A DNA stretch of 64,000 bases from UBA11650 sp963997925 (GTDB lineage Bacteria; Chloroflexota; Dehalococcoidia; Lucifugimonadales; UBA3495): NCBI GenBank assembly GCA_963997925.1, contig CAXEOX010000004.1:1-64000 (forward strand), read 5' to 3'. A program made the position numbers and the translations under genes. Shown here piece after piece: positions 26,809 to 35,299 of the stretch. The notes below the pieces were generated by a model. That model searched no databases and was not told where the DNA came from. It saw only the letters and a program-made list of their open reading frames with translations. The stretch's first letter is position 1. The number at the start of each line of letters is the position of its first letter.

Positions 26809-27825
26809 TCAGAAATCAGCCAGACCGTTGCCCTTGGCCAAGCCGACCGCCAGCCGGATGGACTCCAGCATGCTGAATGCATCGGCGATGCCCTTGCCGG
26901 CGATATCGAAAGCGGTACCGTGGTCCACTGAAGTACGAACGAAGGGCAAACCCAGATTGGCGGTGATGCTTTCCTCGAATCCGTAAACCTTAACCGGTAT
27001 GTGCCCCTGGTCGTGGAACATGCACAACACCGCGTCATACCTACCCTGGATAGCTTGATGGAAGATAATATCGGCAGGCACCGGGCCGGTAACGTCGATA
27101 CCTCGTTGGCGGGCGGCTTCCACCGCCGGAGCAATCTCCTCGGCTTCCTCGCTGCCCAACAAACCGCCGTCACTGTTGTGGGGATTAAGGGCCGCCGCAC
27201 CGATCCTAGGGTTCTTGAACCCCCATGTGACGAAGTTGTCGTGGGTCAGTTGCAGAAATTCCAGGATACGGTCTTTCTTAACGTAGTCGCATGCCAGCCG
27301 CAAAGACCGGTGGGTTGTGAGGTGGACAACGCGAAGGTTCTTCGCTAGAAGCATGGTTGCCACTGTTTTAACGCCGGCCAGCTCCTGCAGAAGCTCTGAG
27401 TGTCCGATGGACTCGTATCCGGCCAAGCTGGCAGCTTCTTTATTCAACGGCGCCGTTGCCATACCGTCCACGACACCCGCCAACGCCAACTCCCCGGCCT
27501 TGGTCACCCACTCCATGGCTGCTTTACCGCAAGTGGGGCTAATCTCACCCACCGTGATGTCTTCGGGGTTGAGGTTGTTGATGTCCAGAACGTCGACCAT
27601 CCCGGGATCCTGCCCCGCAGCCGCCGGGTCATCGGGTGCATTGATACGGAGGGGTATTCCGGTCAGCTCCACCGCCCGCTGCATGGCATATATATTACCC
27701 ACGACCAGAGGCCGACAGGTAGCGTATACCGATGGGTCGGCCAAGGCTTTGACCACCACCTCAGGGCCGATACCGCAAGGGTCTCCCATGGTGATGGCAA
27801 TTGCGGGTTTTTCACTGACAGGCAT
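26809..27825 (-). CDS. pdxA: 4-hydroxythreonine-4-phosphate dehydrogenase
   Basis: 338 residues from ATG 27825, which has an AGGAGA RBS 7 nt upstream. Longer in-frame starts would add about 88 unconserved residues. The enzyme acts in pyridoxal phosphate synthesis (DXP-independent start excluded). Motifs are AIAITMGDPCGIGPEVV at the N-terminus, ESIGHSELLQ and the metal/substrate region FHDQGHIPVKVYG. PdxA paralogues also act in sugar-acid breakdown, so a second role is possible as no other pdx gene is near. Confidence 0.9.
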   Translation of the reverse strand: MPVSEKPAIAITMGDPCGIGPEVVVKALADPSVYATCRPLVVGNIYAMQRAVELTGIPLRINAPDDPAAAGQDPGMVDVLDINNLNPEDITVGEISPTCGKAAMEWVTKAGELALAGVVDGMATAPLNKEAASLAGYESIGHSELLQELAGVKTVATMLLAKNLRVVHLTTHRSLRLACDYVKKDRILEFLQLTHDNFVTWGFKNPRIGAAALNPHNSDGGLLGSEEAEEIAPAVEAARQRGIDVTGPVPADIIFHQAIQGRYDAVLCMFHDQGHIPVKVYGFEESITANLGLPFVRTSVDHGTAFDIAGKGIADAFSMLESIRLAVGLAKGNGLADF

Positions 27826-27910
27826 AATTACGTCTCCTGAACACTGGACATTTACGACGGTAATCTGTTTGAATGGATTATCGGAAATGGAGAACCGATG
27901 GCCTGTCGAG

Positions 27911-27919
27911 ATTATAGCA
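27911..27919 (-). promoter_or_regulatory. Extended -10 promoter of pdxA
   Basis: TGC-TATAAT on the minus strand, about 85 nt before the pdxA start. There is no good -35 box. The space 27826-28280 otherwise holds the candidate RNA and terminator listed next. Confidence 0.5.
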
Positions 27920-28030
27920 CCAGCGATGAGCTCCTCAGACCACCCGAACCGGGGTCCAAGGAGCGAAGCTCCGAAGCCCAGACGTCTATAATTTGAATAC
28001 AGCCGGTCCGGAAGCGGCGATTTTCGACCG

Positions 28031-28065
28031 GGAAAAAGAAGCCCCCGGGGCCAACCGGGGGCTTC
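28031..28065 (-). terminator. Rho-independent terminator downstream of nrdJ / candidate RNA
   Basis: On the minus strand an 11-bp stem, GAAGCCCCCGG / CCGGGGGCTTC (28065-28055 and 28048-28038), runs into TTTTT. It ends transcription coming from nrdJ or from the structured RNA. Confidence 0.85.
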
Positions 28066-28070
28066 AGGGA

Positions 28071-28171
28071 GGAGGGCAGGCAGGTGCATCACATTGTCAC
28101 CTACGAGGCTTAGCCACCTGTACCGTTGGGCGACCCCAACACTTCACCACCCGCACCTGCCTGTTGCCTCC
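28071..28171 (-). ncRNA. Candidate structured RNA, about 100 nt, unknown family
   Basis: The ends pair: an 11-bp perfect stem CAGGCAGGTGC / GCACCTGCCTG (28163-28153 with 28087-28077) is closed by GGAGG / CCTCC beyond a small bulge. Inside is a hairpin GTTGGG-GTCG-CCCAAC (28140-28125) and a short GGC-TAA-GCC. A terminator follows 6 nt downstream in this orientation. I tried to fit SRP RNA, 6S RNA, RNase P, tmRNA and the cobalamin riboswitch and saw none of their conserved cores. It could be an independent small RNA, a 3' UTR element of nrdJ or a leader of pdxA. Confidence 0.45.
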
Positions 28172-28280
28172 AAACATACTGAATCAGGCGTCCGGCCTCC
28201 GGGCCGGTCGGCTAGGTTCTCCAGATCCCGATATTTCCTTAGTCCGAGTTTCACTTTATCGGTGTCCTCACTCGGCTTTC

Positions 28281-30710
28281 TTATTCACACTTGTTCCAAC
28301 CGCAGGAAACGCACATCAAGCACCCTTCCTGATAGATGACCGGCGTGTTGCAGTCGGGGCATTTCCGGGCTGGCTGATAGGAATGTCCGTTGGAACCGTT
28401 TCCATTCCCGTAGGCTCCTTCCCCTAGCAACTTTATCTGCACGCCATTTGAACCAGACTGGATGGGCAAGGCCGCCGCCTCTCCCGTCTGCCGTTCCATC
28501 GCCAAGGCGACGGCGTCGGGACCTGATCGCACCAGGGTGCCTTCGTCCCAGGCCGGACAGCAGGTGATGCCCCGCAATTGCTCTATCACTATCTTGGGGT
28601 CGAGACCCGAGCGTAATGCCAGGGAAACCAACCGGGAGATGGCCTCAAGTTGAGCCGAATCACAGCCCCCAGCTTTGCCCAGGTTGCCGAACACTTCGAA
28701 GGGAGTCCCCTCTTCATCGAAGTTTATGGTCACGTACATGTTGCCGTGGCCGGTGCGCACCCGCTCGGTTACGCCCCGGATGGACTGGGGCCGGCGTCGC
28801 GGCGTCTGGAAGCCGGATTGGCCCGCTCCCAACAATTCGGCCAACTCAGTACCGGAATCCGAAGCTTCCTGTTTGCCGGTTCCACCGGTGCTGAGCACCT
28901 GTCCGGACTTGCTGCCATCCCGATAGACCGTGATTCCCTTGCATCCCAACTCATAAGCCATGGTGTAGGCGTTGGCAACGTCACCCAAAGTGGCGTCATG
29001 CGGGAAGTTGATGGTCTTGGAAACGGAATTATCCGTGTGTCTTTGGAATGCAGCCTGCATCCGGACATGCCATTCCGGGTTGATGTCGTGGGAGGTCCGG
29101 AAAACCTCTTTGACCCACTCGGGCACATCCAAAGTCTCCAGGCTGCCCGTCTCAGCCAACTGCTCCATCAACTCTTCGGTATAGAACCCCTCACGCCGGG
29201 CCACTGCCTCGAAGTAGGGATTCACTTCCACCAGCCGGGTATTGTCCATCACGTTGCGGACGTAGCTGAGTGCAAAGAGTGGCTCGATGCCGCTGGATGC
29301 CCCGGCTATGATGCTGATGGTACCGGTAGGAGCAATAGTAGTAGGGGCCGAGTTGCGCATAGGCCGCGCTTCTCCGAAGGGCCCCTCAGTGCTATAGGCG
29401 CTGCCTTCCCAAGCCGGGAAGGTGCCCCGGATCTGGGACAACTCGCTGGACGCCAAGGCAGTTTCGTGGTTGACGCGGCCCATCACCTGTTCCGCCAGTT
29501 CCAGTCCTTCTTCCGAGTCGTACCGGATGCCCATCTCTATCAGTAGATCGGAGAACCCCATCACTCCCAGGCCGATGCGCCGGGTGGTCTTGCTCATGTC
29601 CTCAATCTCTTTGATGGGGTAGTTGTTCATGTCTATGACGTTGTCTAGTAGATGGACCGTGGTCCGTACTACCTCGGCCAGCCGGTCCCAATCCATCGTC
29701 ACTTCGCCGTCCCGGTGCCGGACCATGCGGGCCAGATTCACCGAGGCCAGGTTGCAGGACTCGAAGGGCAACAAGGGTTGCTCACCGCAAGGATTGGTGC
29801 TCTCGATCCGGCCCAACTGGGGATTGGGATTGTACTTGTTTATCTCGTCCAGGAAGATAAGTCCGGGGTCTCCGGTTTTCCAGGCCATATCAACGGCCAA
29901 GTCGAAGATTTCCCTGGCGTTCTCTCGGCCCACCACGACTCCGGTACGAGGGTTAACGAGGTCGTAGTCATGACCGGCTTTCACCCGTTCCATGAAGTCC
30001 CCGGTGATTCCTATGGATATGTTGAAGTTTGTTAGGTTTTTACCGTCTTCTTTAGACCGGATGAAGGCCTTTATATCAGGGTGATCAACGTTGAGGATGC
30101 CCATATTGGCGCCCCGGCGAGTACCGCCCTGCTTGACCACGTCGGTTGCGGTATCGAAGGCCCTGATGAAGCTGACCGGTCCGCTGGCGATGCCTCCGGT
30201 GGAACCAACCATGTCACCCGACGGACGCAGGCGGGTAAAGGAAAAGCCGGTCCCGCCGCCGCTCTTATGGATAAGGGCCGTTTGCTTGACCTTGTCGAAA
30301 ATCGAATCCAAGGCGTCGTCTATCGGCAGCACGAAGCAAGCGGAGAGTTGCTGTAGTTCCCGGCCGGCATTCATCAACGTGGGTGAATTGGGCAGGGATT
30401 CCAAGCGCCACATCATCTCGTAGAACTCGTCTTCGGTGGCCTGACGCTGTTCTTCGGTGGCCCCGTACTTCAAGTCGGCCCGCGACAGGTTCTTCGCCAC
30501 CCGGCGGAACATGCCGTTGGGGTCTTCCAGGATGTTGCCATCCCTGTCTTTGGAAAGATACCGGCGGTCCAGAACAACCTTGGCGTTTTCCGTCAGTTCC
30601 TGGATCCGTTCGTTAAACAAACGGGCGATGCCGGCATCGGCTAAAGCCAAGCCGATTACTCGCCGTCTTTCCGGGGTAGATATATCTGAACTCTCTCGAG
30701 TTGCTGTCAT
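28281..30710 (-). CDS. nrdJ: B12-dependent class II ribonucleotide reductase
   Basis: 809 residues. This adenosylcobalamin enzyme makes deoxyribonucleotides without oxygen or a separate radical subunit. Seen are the N-terminal FRRVAKNLSRADL, the substrate block SPTLMNAGRELQQLSACFVLP, the active-site NPCGEQPLLPFESCNLASVNL and APTGTISIIAGASSGIEPLF. The C-terminal redox/zinc-ribbon tail is CPDCNTPVIYQEGCLMCVSC. RBS AGGAGG sits 8 nt before the ATG. The 5' UTR is about 285 nt and starts at a promoter with NrdR-box-like sites. Confidence 0.96.
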   Translation of the reverse strand: MTATRESSDISTPERRRVIGLALADAGIARLFNERIQELTENAKVVLDRRYLSKDRDGNILEDPNGMFRRVAKNLSRADLKYGATEEQRQATEDEFYEMMWRLESLPNSPTLMNAGRELQQLSACFVLPIDDALDSIFDKVKQTALIHKSGGGTGFSFTRLRPSGDMVGSTGGIASGPVSFIRAFDTATDVVKQGGTRRGANMGILNVDHPDIKAFIRSKEDGKNLTNFNISIGITGDFMERVKAGHDYDLVNPRTGVVVGRENAREIFDLAVDMAWKTGDPGLIFLDEINKYNPNPQLGRIESTNPCGEQPLLPFESCNLASVNLARMVRHRDGEVTMDWDRLAEVVRTTVHLLDNVIDMNNYPIKEIEDMSKTTRRIGLGVMGFSDLLIEMGIRYDSEEGLELAEQVMGRVNHETALASSELSQIRGTFPAWEGSAYSTEGPFGEARPMRNSAPTTIAPTGTISIIAGASSGIEPLFALSYVRNVMDNTRLVEVNPYFEAVARREGFYTEELMEQLAETGSLETLDVPEWVKEVFRTSHDINPEWHVRMQAAFQRHTDNSVSKTINFPHDATLGDVANAYTMAYELGCKGITVYRDGSKSGQVLSTGGTGKQEASDSGTELAELLGAGQSGFQTPRRRPQSIRGVTERVRTGHGNMYVTINFDEEGTPFEVFGNLGKAGGCDSAQLEAISRLVSLALRSGLDPKIVIEQLRGITCCPAWDEGTLVRSGPDAVALAMERQTGEAAALPIQSGSNGVQIKLLGEGAYGNGNGSNGHSYQPARKCPDCNTPVIYQEGCLMCVSCGWNKCE

Positions 30711-30949
30711 TGCCGGGGCCTCCTACCGAGTCACGGGGTGAAACATTGGTGTTATGCAGCCGGACGAATGCTCATTCGCCAGACTGCCCCGCTTGTAACA
30801 CTTTAACTGGTCGATGATGCGATTACCTTGCATCAATGTCAGTAACGAGCTTGCCAAATGGTTCACCATTGAGGGACCATGAACCGAGTATCTAGAGGTC
30901 CATCGGTCTGTTTCTTTACTAATTTAAAAAGTTTCTAAGACACCGACCA

Positions 30950-30998
30950 AATACTAGATAGTGTATGTGCTGTGTACCCACCTACTAGCAATGGTAGG
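30950..30998 (-). promoter_or_regulatory. Tandem NrdR-box-like sites in the nrdJ promoter
   Basis: Box 2 reads ACACTATCTAGTATT on the minus strand (30964-30950). Box 1 is the dyad CCTAC-N8-GTAGG (30998-30981). Their centres are about 32 bp apart, the three-helical-turn spacing known for NrdR pairs, and they lie just after the -10 box. Box 2 matches the nrdR-upstream site at 13 of 15 positions. Confidence 0.65.
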
Positions 30999-31002
30999 CC
31001 GA

Positions 31003-31031
31003 ATTGTAGCGGGCGATATTTGGAAAGTCAA
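31003..31031 (-). promoter_or_regulatory. nrdJ promoter
   Basis: TTGACT (31031-31026), 17 bp, TACAAT (31008-31003) on the minus strand. Both hexamers and the spacing are identical to the nrdR promoter. The 578-bp space 30711-31288 contains this promoter, the long leader and two hairpins, but no gene. Confidence 0.8.
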
Positions 31032-31103
31032 GTAGACCCGGAACGAAAAAAGAGGACTTAGGAAATCGGTGGTGGGGCCGAATGGGTGGGGTAGTCGAAA
31101 ACG

Positions 31104-31156
31104 GAAAAACTGCTCTCCTTGATGGCCCAGGTAAGGACCACGGAAGGCAGTTTTTC
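31104..31156. terminator. Hairpin, possible bidirectional terminator between nrdR operon and nrdJ
   Basis: Perfect 10-bp inverted repeat GAAAAACTGC / GCAGTTTTTC with a smaller CCTT/AAGG stem inside. T-rich arms on both strands fit termination of the nrdR transcript before the nrdJ promoter. Confidence 0.5.
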
Positions 31157-31223
31157 TACGGTTGGTTCTATAGTTCTATATAGGAGACAACAGGGCTGCC
31201 AGCTGGTAAACCATATTGAGCAT

Positions 31224-31266
31224 ACGCCCGGGTTGCGAGGCGAATCGCCTCAGACCCGAAAGGCGT
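31224..31266. other. Long hairpin downstream of the nrdR-coiled-coil gene pair
   Basis: Nested stems ACGCC/GGCGT, CGGGT/ACCCG and GAGGCG/CGCCTC form one near-continuous 16-bp hairpin with loop AAT, 22 bp after the last stop codon. There is no T-run, so it is more likely an mRNA-stabilising end or a repeat than an intrinsic terminator. Confidence 0.5.
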
Positions 31267-31288
31267 AGCCATAGGACCAGGCGAGTTG

Positions 31289-31522
31289 TTACTCCTCGGG
31301 CATTCCCAGCCAGCAGGTCATCAAGCTGGCGCGCACACCCTGATCGATCGCGTCTTGGGTTTCGGCGATACGGTTTGTCTTGTCGGTCTCGAAGCGGATG
31401 TGATGCTCTAGCCGCAGCCGGGGCAACTCCTCTTGTCGGAGCTGGGTTTCCAAGTCGTGAATCTCACTGTTCAGAGTAAGCAGCCTGGTTAGGACGGAAG
31501 ATTGCATACTATTGTTTAACAA
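31289..31522 (-). CDS. Small coiled-coil protein overlapping nrdR
   Basis: 77 residues from TTG 31522, which has AAGGAG 6 nt upstream (inside the nrdR 3' end). The ATG at 31507 has no RBS at workable distance. The body (LTRLLTLNSEIHDLETQLRQ) is a charged heptad-like helix. No family recognised. It overlaps nrdR by 14 nt, implying coupled translation. Confidence 0.5.
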   Translation of the reverse strand: MLNNSMQSSVLTRLLTLNSEIHDLETQLRQEELPRLRLEHHIRFETDKTNRIAETQDAIDQGVRASLMTCWLGMPEE

Positions 31523-32123
31523 CGTTGTCTCCTTCTGATTCGCTGGTTGACTGTTGAATATCGGTATCGCCGCCGCTCTTGGAGTTTCTACCCCTCTGAC
31601 GAGCCCGGCCATTTGTGGACTTACGCCGTTTGGGGATGGCTTCTCCGGGCAGCACGTCCATCAAAGGTAGTTGGGTGTTCTCCTCTCTAAGGTCTTGCAC
31701 CGCTTGCTCGAAGCTGTCGATATGCTGGAAATCCCGGTAAACGCTGGCATACCTTATATAAGCAACTCGATCCAGGTTCATCAGCCGGTCCATCACCATG
31801 GAACCAAGGATGGATGTCGGCACCTCTACTTGACCCAGATGTTGTAGCTCCGCCTCTACGTCCTCCACCATTTTTTCGATGGTACGAGACGAGATAGGGC
31901 GCTTGGTGCAAGCCTTCCGGATCCCTACAATCAACTTCTCCCGATTGAATTCCTCCCGCCGCCCGTCGTGCTTGGACACCATCAGGACGGTGGCCTGAAT
32001 CCTTTCATAAGTGGTGAATCGAAGGCCGCATTGCTGGCACTCCCGTCGGCGCCGGATGCCGTTTTCCACCACCCGGGAGTCGGTTACCTTGGAATCGTTA
32101 AATGCGCAGTAGGGACAATGCAT
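31509..32123 (-). CDS. nrdR: Ribonucleotide reductase repressor NrdR
   Basis: 204 residues. The N-terminal zinc ribbon (MHCPYCAFNDSKVTDSRVVE ... CQQCGLRFTTYERIQ) and ATP-cone (VSKHDGRREEFNREKLIVGI) are diagnostic. Core NrdR is about 150 residues; here an extra tail of about 45 residues, rich in Arg/Lys then Ser/Glu (RRKSTNGRARQRGRNSKSGG), is added. NrdR represses RNR genes when dATP is high. It lies upstream of a coupled small gene and of nrdJ, and probably autoregulates. Confidence 0.95.
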   Translation of the reverse strand: MHCPYCAFNDSKVTDSRVVENGIRRRRECQQCGLRFTTYERIQATVLMVSKHDGRREEFNREKLIVGIRKACTKRPISSRTIEKMVEDVEAELQHLGQVEVPTSILGSMVMDRLMNLDRVAYIRYASVYRDFQHIDSFEQAVQDLREENTQLPLMDVLPGEAIPKRRKSTNGRARQRGRNSKSGGDTDIQQSTSESEGDNVVKQ

Positions 32124-32164
32124 ATCTTGTTCGTTTTCTTAAAAAAATTTCGAAATCATTTAAG

Positions 32165-32210
32165 AATACTACATACTGTGTAGTTTTTATGTCAAACTAC
32201 CACCGGTAGT
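32165..32210 (-). promoter_or_regulatory. Tandem NrdR-box-like sites in the nrdR promoter
   Basis: Box 1 is the dyad ACTACC-N3-GGTAGT (32196-32210), box 2 reads ACAGTATGTAGTATT on the minus strand (32179-32165). The centres are 31 bp apart and at 14 and 45 bp from the -10 box, close to the nrdJ layout (13.5 and 46). Confidence 0.65.
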
Positions 32211-32216
32211 AGCACG

Positions 32217-32245
32217 ATTGTATACTCGGCCATAACCAAAGTCAA
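32217..32245 (-). promoter_or_regulatory. nrdR promoter
   Basis: TTGACT (32245-32240), 17 bp, TACAAT (32222-32217) on the minus strand. The space between ftsZ and nrdR (32124-32708) holds this control region and two hairpins. Confidence 0.8.
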
Positions 32246-32498
32246 TAAAAACGTGCCGAAATCCGGCTTCCAGACTCCGAATCCATCGGGATTCGATACG
32301 TTATGTCTGGCCGAACTGCCTCACAGGCATTCCTAAGCCACACGTGTCACGATTTTCGGAATATCTGGCGAGCGGAAATCGACGAAAACCTGTAACACCG
32401 TTTGTGGACTGGGTTTAATAGGTTGTGGTCGATTTTGAGGGTTGCGGAATGGCTTGGATGAGTATTCAAATCACATATGTGGTAGGGATCTACCTAGA

Positions 32499-32535
32499 CA
32501 AAAAAGTAGAGGCCGCCCCGCGATGGGACGGCCTC
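32499..32535 (-). terminator. Rho-independent terminator, probably for ftsZ
   Basis: On the minus strand GAGGCCGTCCC / GGGGCGGCCTC form a stem with one mismatch followed by TAC and TTTTTT. It lies about 175 nt beyond the ftsZ stop. Confidence 0.75.
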
Positions 32536-32653
32536 GATAAGGTTCTCGGTGGCTATATGTTAATGGTTGCTAAGGAAAGGGTATTAGTGCTGCCCACGCC
32601 TCCGAGAATATTCCTCAAATTTAGTGGAGCCACCGGCTCCGGTAAATTTTACC

Positions 32654-32688
32654 TGTGGCGCTTCCGGAAAAATTCCGGAAGCGCCACA
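32654..32688. other. Perfect 16-bp hairpin just downstream of ftsZ
   Basis: TGTGGCGCTTCCGGAA and its exact reverse complement are separated by only three bases (AAA). It starts 20 bp after the ftsZ stop, with no T-run. Likely a 3'-end-protecting structure or an extra terminator stem. Confidence 0.7.
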
Positions 32689-32708
32689 TTTATATACGTC
32701 CAATTCGG

Positions 32709-33863
32709 CTATCGGAAGAATCCCCGGTTCCTGGAGGACGATTGGCGGCGCAGGAAGCTGGGAACGTCTAGTTCCTCTTCACTCTCAGGTATAACATCCT
32801 GCAACAACCGTTCTAGGTCAGCCTCGCGAAGGTCGTCGTTCTCGGCCATGACCGGGAAGGACGCGGCTACCATGGTGATTTTAACTTCGTCGTCCAGCTT
32901 GGGATCGCGGGAGGTCCCGAAGATAATGTTGGCTTCGGGGTCTGACATGTCCTGGATGACGTTGGCGGCATCCTGAACCTCTTTGAGGCTCAGGGTTGGG
33001 CCGCCGCTGACCACGAACAGAATCCTCTTGGCTCCGTCCATGGCGATGTCCAGCAACGGGCTCTTGGTGGCCATCTTGGCCGCTTCCACTGCCCGGTTCT
33101 CGCCTTTGCCCCGGCCGATGGCCAGCCAAGCGGGTCCGGCGTTGCTGAGTATGGTCTTCACGTCGGCGAAGTCAACGTTAATCTCTCCGGGAACGGTGAC
33201 GACCTCAGCGATGGCCTGGATGGCCTGCTGTAGCACTGAGTCGGCCATCTTGAGCGCGTCTTCCCAAGTGAATGTCTGCTCGTTCTGGGTATTCATAGTG
33301 AGTAGCCGGTCGTTGGGGATGACGATTACAGTGTCTACATGGTCCCTTAGCCGGGCGATACCCTCTTCGGCGTTTTTACGTCGGCCATTCGCCTCAAATG
33401 AAAAGGGCTTGCTTACCACGGCCACGGTCAAAGCGCCCGATTCTTTGGCAATCTGGGCTACCACGGGAGCCGCTCCGGTGCCGGTGCCGCCGCCCATGCC
33501 CACGGCCAGGAATACCATGTCGGAACCCTCAACGGCTTTCTCGATCTCCTGACGGCTCTCTTCCGCAGCCTGACGGCCCAGGTCGGGTTGTGCGCCCGAG
33601 CCGAGACCCCGAGTCAGGTTCTGGCCGATGGCGATCCGATGAGCTACGTCACACCGGAAAAGGTGTTGGGAGTCCGTATTAACGGCGTAGTATTCGACAA
33701 CGGGCAATTTTTCTTTGTACATCCGGCTAACGGCGTTGCTTCCGCCTCCGCCGATGCCCAATACTTTAATGTTCGGGACGCCGACGCCTACTTCGGGCAT
33801 CATGTTCAAAGGATCCAAGTTTTCCCGTGCCGGCTCCCAAGACGCTGAGTTTTCCAATACCAT
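32709..33863 (-). CDS. ftsZ: Cell division GTPase FtsZ
   Basis: 384 residues. The tubulin signature GMGGGTGTG (about residues 122-130) binds GTP, and the N-terminal IKVLGIGGGGSNAV and the T7-loop region VDFADVKTILSNAG are intact. The C-terminal peptide DVPSFLRRQ is the usual partner-binding tail. There is an N-terminal extension of about 30 residues. The ring-forming protein acts at midcell with FtsA, whose gene is 136 bp upstream. Confidence 0.97.
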   Translation of the reverse strand: MVLENSASWEPARENLDPLNMMPEVGVGVPNIKVLGIGGGGSNAVSRMYKEKLPVVEYYAVNTDSQHLFRCDVAHRIAIGQNLTRGLGSGAQPDLGRQAAEESRQEIEKAVEGSDMVFLAVGMGGGTGTGAAPVVAQIAKESGALTVAVVSKPFSFEANGRRKNAEEGIARLRDHVDTVIVIPNDRLLTMNTQNEQTFTWEDALKMADSVLQQAIQAIAEVVTVPGEINVDFADVKTILSNAGPAWLAIGRGKGENRAVEAAKMATKSPLLDIAMDGAKRILFVVSGGPTLSLKEVQDAANVIQDMSDPEANIIFGTSRDPKLDDEVKITMVAASFPVMAENDDLREADLERLLQDVIPESEEELDVPSFLRRQSSSRNRGFFR

Positions 33864-33999
33864 GGTTTCCCCTCCACATCACGAGTTTTATCCTGATTCA
33901 CGTTGCTTGTTCCAGTATCAATTGGCGTCGCGATTCCAATCTGTTTGTCCATGCGGCGCCACTGCAATAAGGACTTCAGGCTGGGCTAAGCCACAGCGC

Positions 34000-35256
34000 T
34001 TACCCCACTTGAACGCCTTGTTCTTGTTTGCGACCTCCCATAAACCGCTCCCGAAACGACTTGTGTACCCTCGAGCTCCGGTTTCCGTTGCTATAGGAGC
34101 GCTTTTCCCCTTGGTGCTTGATTCCCCAAAGCAGCAGTCCCACAGCGGTGGAGGTGCTGGCTTTTTGTAATTGTGTAGGTAGCCCGGCGATTCCCTGAGG
34201 ATGGGCCAACCTAACCGGACCGCCCAGAGTTTTCAGAGCCAGCTCACGTATCCCGGGCAACTCGGCGCATCCACCGGTGATAACCAGCCCACCGTTTGGA
34301 AGTTGGCGTAGTCCGGATTGACGGACGCGCAGGAGAATCTGTTTCAGCATCTCTACGACTCTTGCCTGCAGCGGCTCGCACAGATCCCTTCGCTTGGCGA
34401 CCCTACGGGGCTGTCCTTGAAAGCTGGGCACTACCACTTCCTCATCGCCCCGGACCAAATCGGGCATCGCATGGCCCCACTTCATCTTTATGTCTTCCGC
34501 CAAGAAATAAGGGATGCGCATGGCCACGGCCAAATCTCTGGTGAGTTGATTACCGCCCACCGGTATCACTGCCGAGTACCAGGGATTACCCTGGCGATAG
34601 ATGATTAGATCGATGGTTCCCCCGCCGATATCCACCAGCACGGTACCCATCTCTTTTTCGTCGCCGGTCAGAGTCGCCTCGGCCGAAGCCAACGATTCCA
34701 CCACCAAGCTTCTAACAGAAACCCGGCTGGCCTCTACGGCCTTAACCGTGTTCCTTAGCGTGGCCGCGTCTCCTACTACGACGTGGGATTCTACGTTTAT
34801 CTGCTTGGCATGAAGTCCGGTGGGATTTCGCACGGCTTCCATACCGTCCACTTCATACCCGATGGGGATCATGTGCAGAATCTCTTGGGTACTCTCCACT
34901 TGGGGAAAGGACGACCGGAGCAACTCCTCCAACTGCTGAGACCCAATATCCTCAGTGTCGCTGGGGTTCTCCATCACGTCTTTGGTGTTGAGACAGGTTA
35001 TGTGGCTACCGCTGACGCCCGCGTACACGCCGGAAATGACTCCCCGGCCGATATAACGCTGGGCTTCTTCCAAGGAGGATTTAACAGCGACCTTAACCTC
35101 GTCGATGTTGTCGATTCGGCCCTTCTGCATCCCTTGGGAGGTTACGATTCCTGTTCCCAGAATCTTCAGATCTCCCTCGGCGCCTACTCTTGCCACGATA
35201 GAGCAGACCTTATTGCTGCCGATATCTACAGCCGTGTAGAACGTTTCTTTAGACAA
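34000..35256 (-). CDS. ftsA: Cell division protein FtsA
   Basis: 418 residues of the actin-like fold. Seen are YTAVDIGSNKVCSIVARV (phosphate 1), VLVDIGGGTIDLIIYRQG (phosphate 2) and GGLVITGGCAELPGI (adenosine). The C-terminal basic, aromatic stretch KSFRERFMGG may be the membrane-targeting helix that anchors FtsZ. It sits between rsmH and ftsZ with no ftsQ, which is unusual for a dcw cluster. Confidence 0.95.
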   Translation of the reverse strand: MSKETFYTAVDIGSNKVCSIVARVGAEGDLKILGTGIVTSQGMQKGRIDNIDEVKVAVKSSLEEAQRYIGRGVISGVYAGVSGSHITCLNTKDVMENPSDTEDIGSQQLEELLRSSFPQVESTQEILHMIPIGYEVDGMEAVRNPTGLHAKQINVESHVVVGDAATLRNTVKAVEASRVSVRSLVVESLASAEATLTGDEKEMGTVLVDIGGGTIDLIIYRQGNPWYSAVIPVGGNQLTRDLAVAMRIPYFLAEDIKMKWGHAMPDLVRGDEEVVVPSFQGQPRRVAKRRDLCEPLQARVVEMLKQILLRVRQSGLRQLPNGGLVITGGCAELPGIRELALKTLGGPVRLAHPQGIAGLPTQLQKASTSTAVGLLLWGIKHQGEKRSYSNGNRSSRVHKSFRERFMGGRKQEQGVQVG

Positions 35257-35299
35257 CTTGCCACCGTCCTTTCATCCTAGTTGGACCCTGTCGGTCCCT

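Noticed and set aside
28036..28280. Cobalamin riboswitch near the B12-dependent nrdJ
   Set aside because: The fold lies downstream of nrdJ, not upstream, and the B12-box core (GCCACTG with its conserved partners) is missing.
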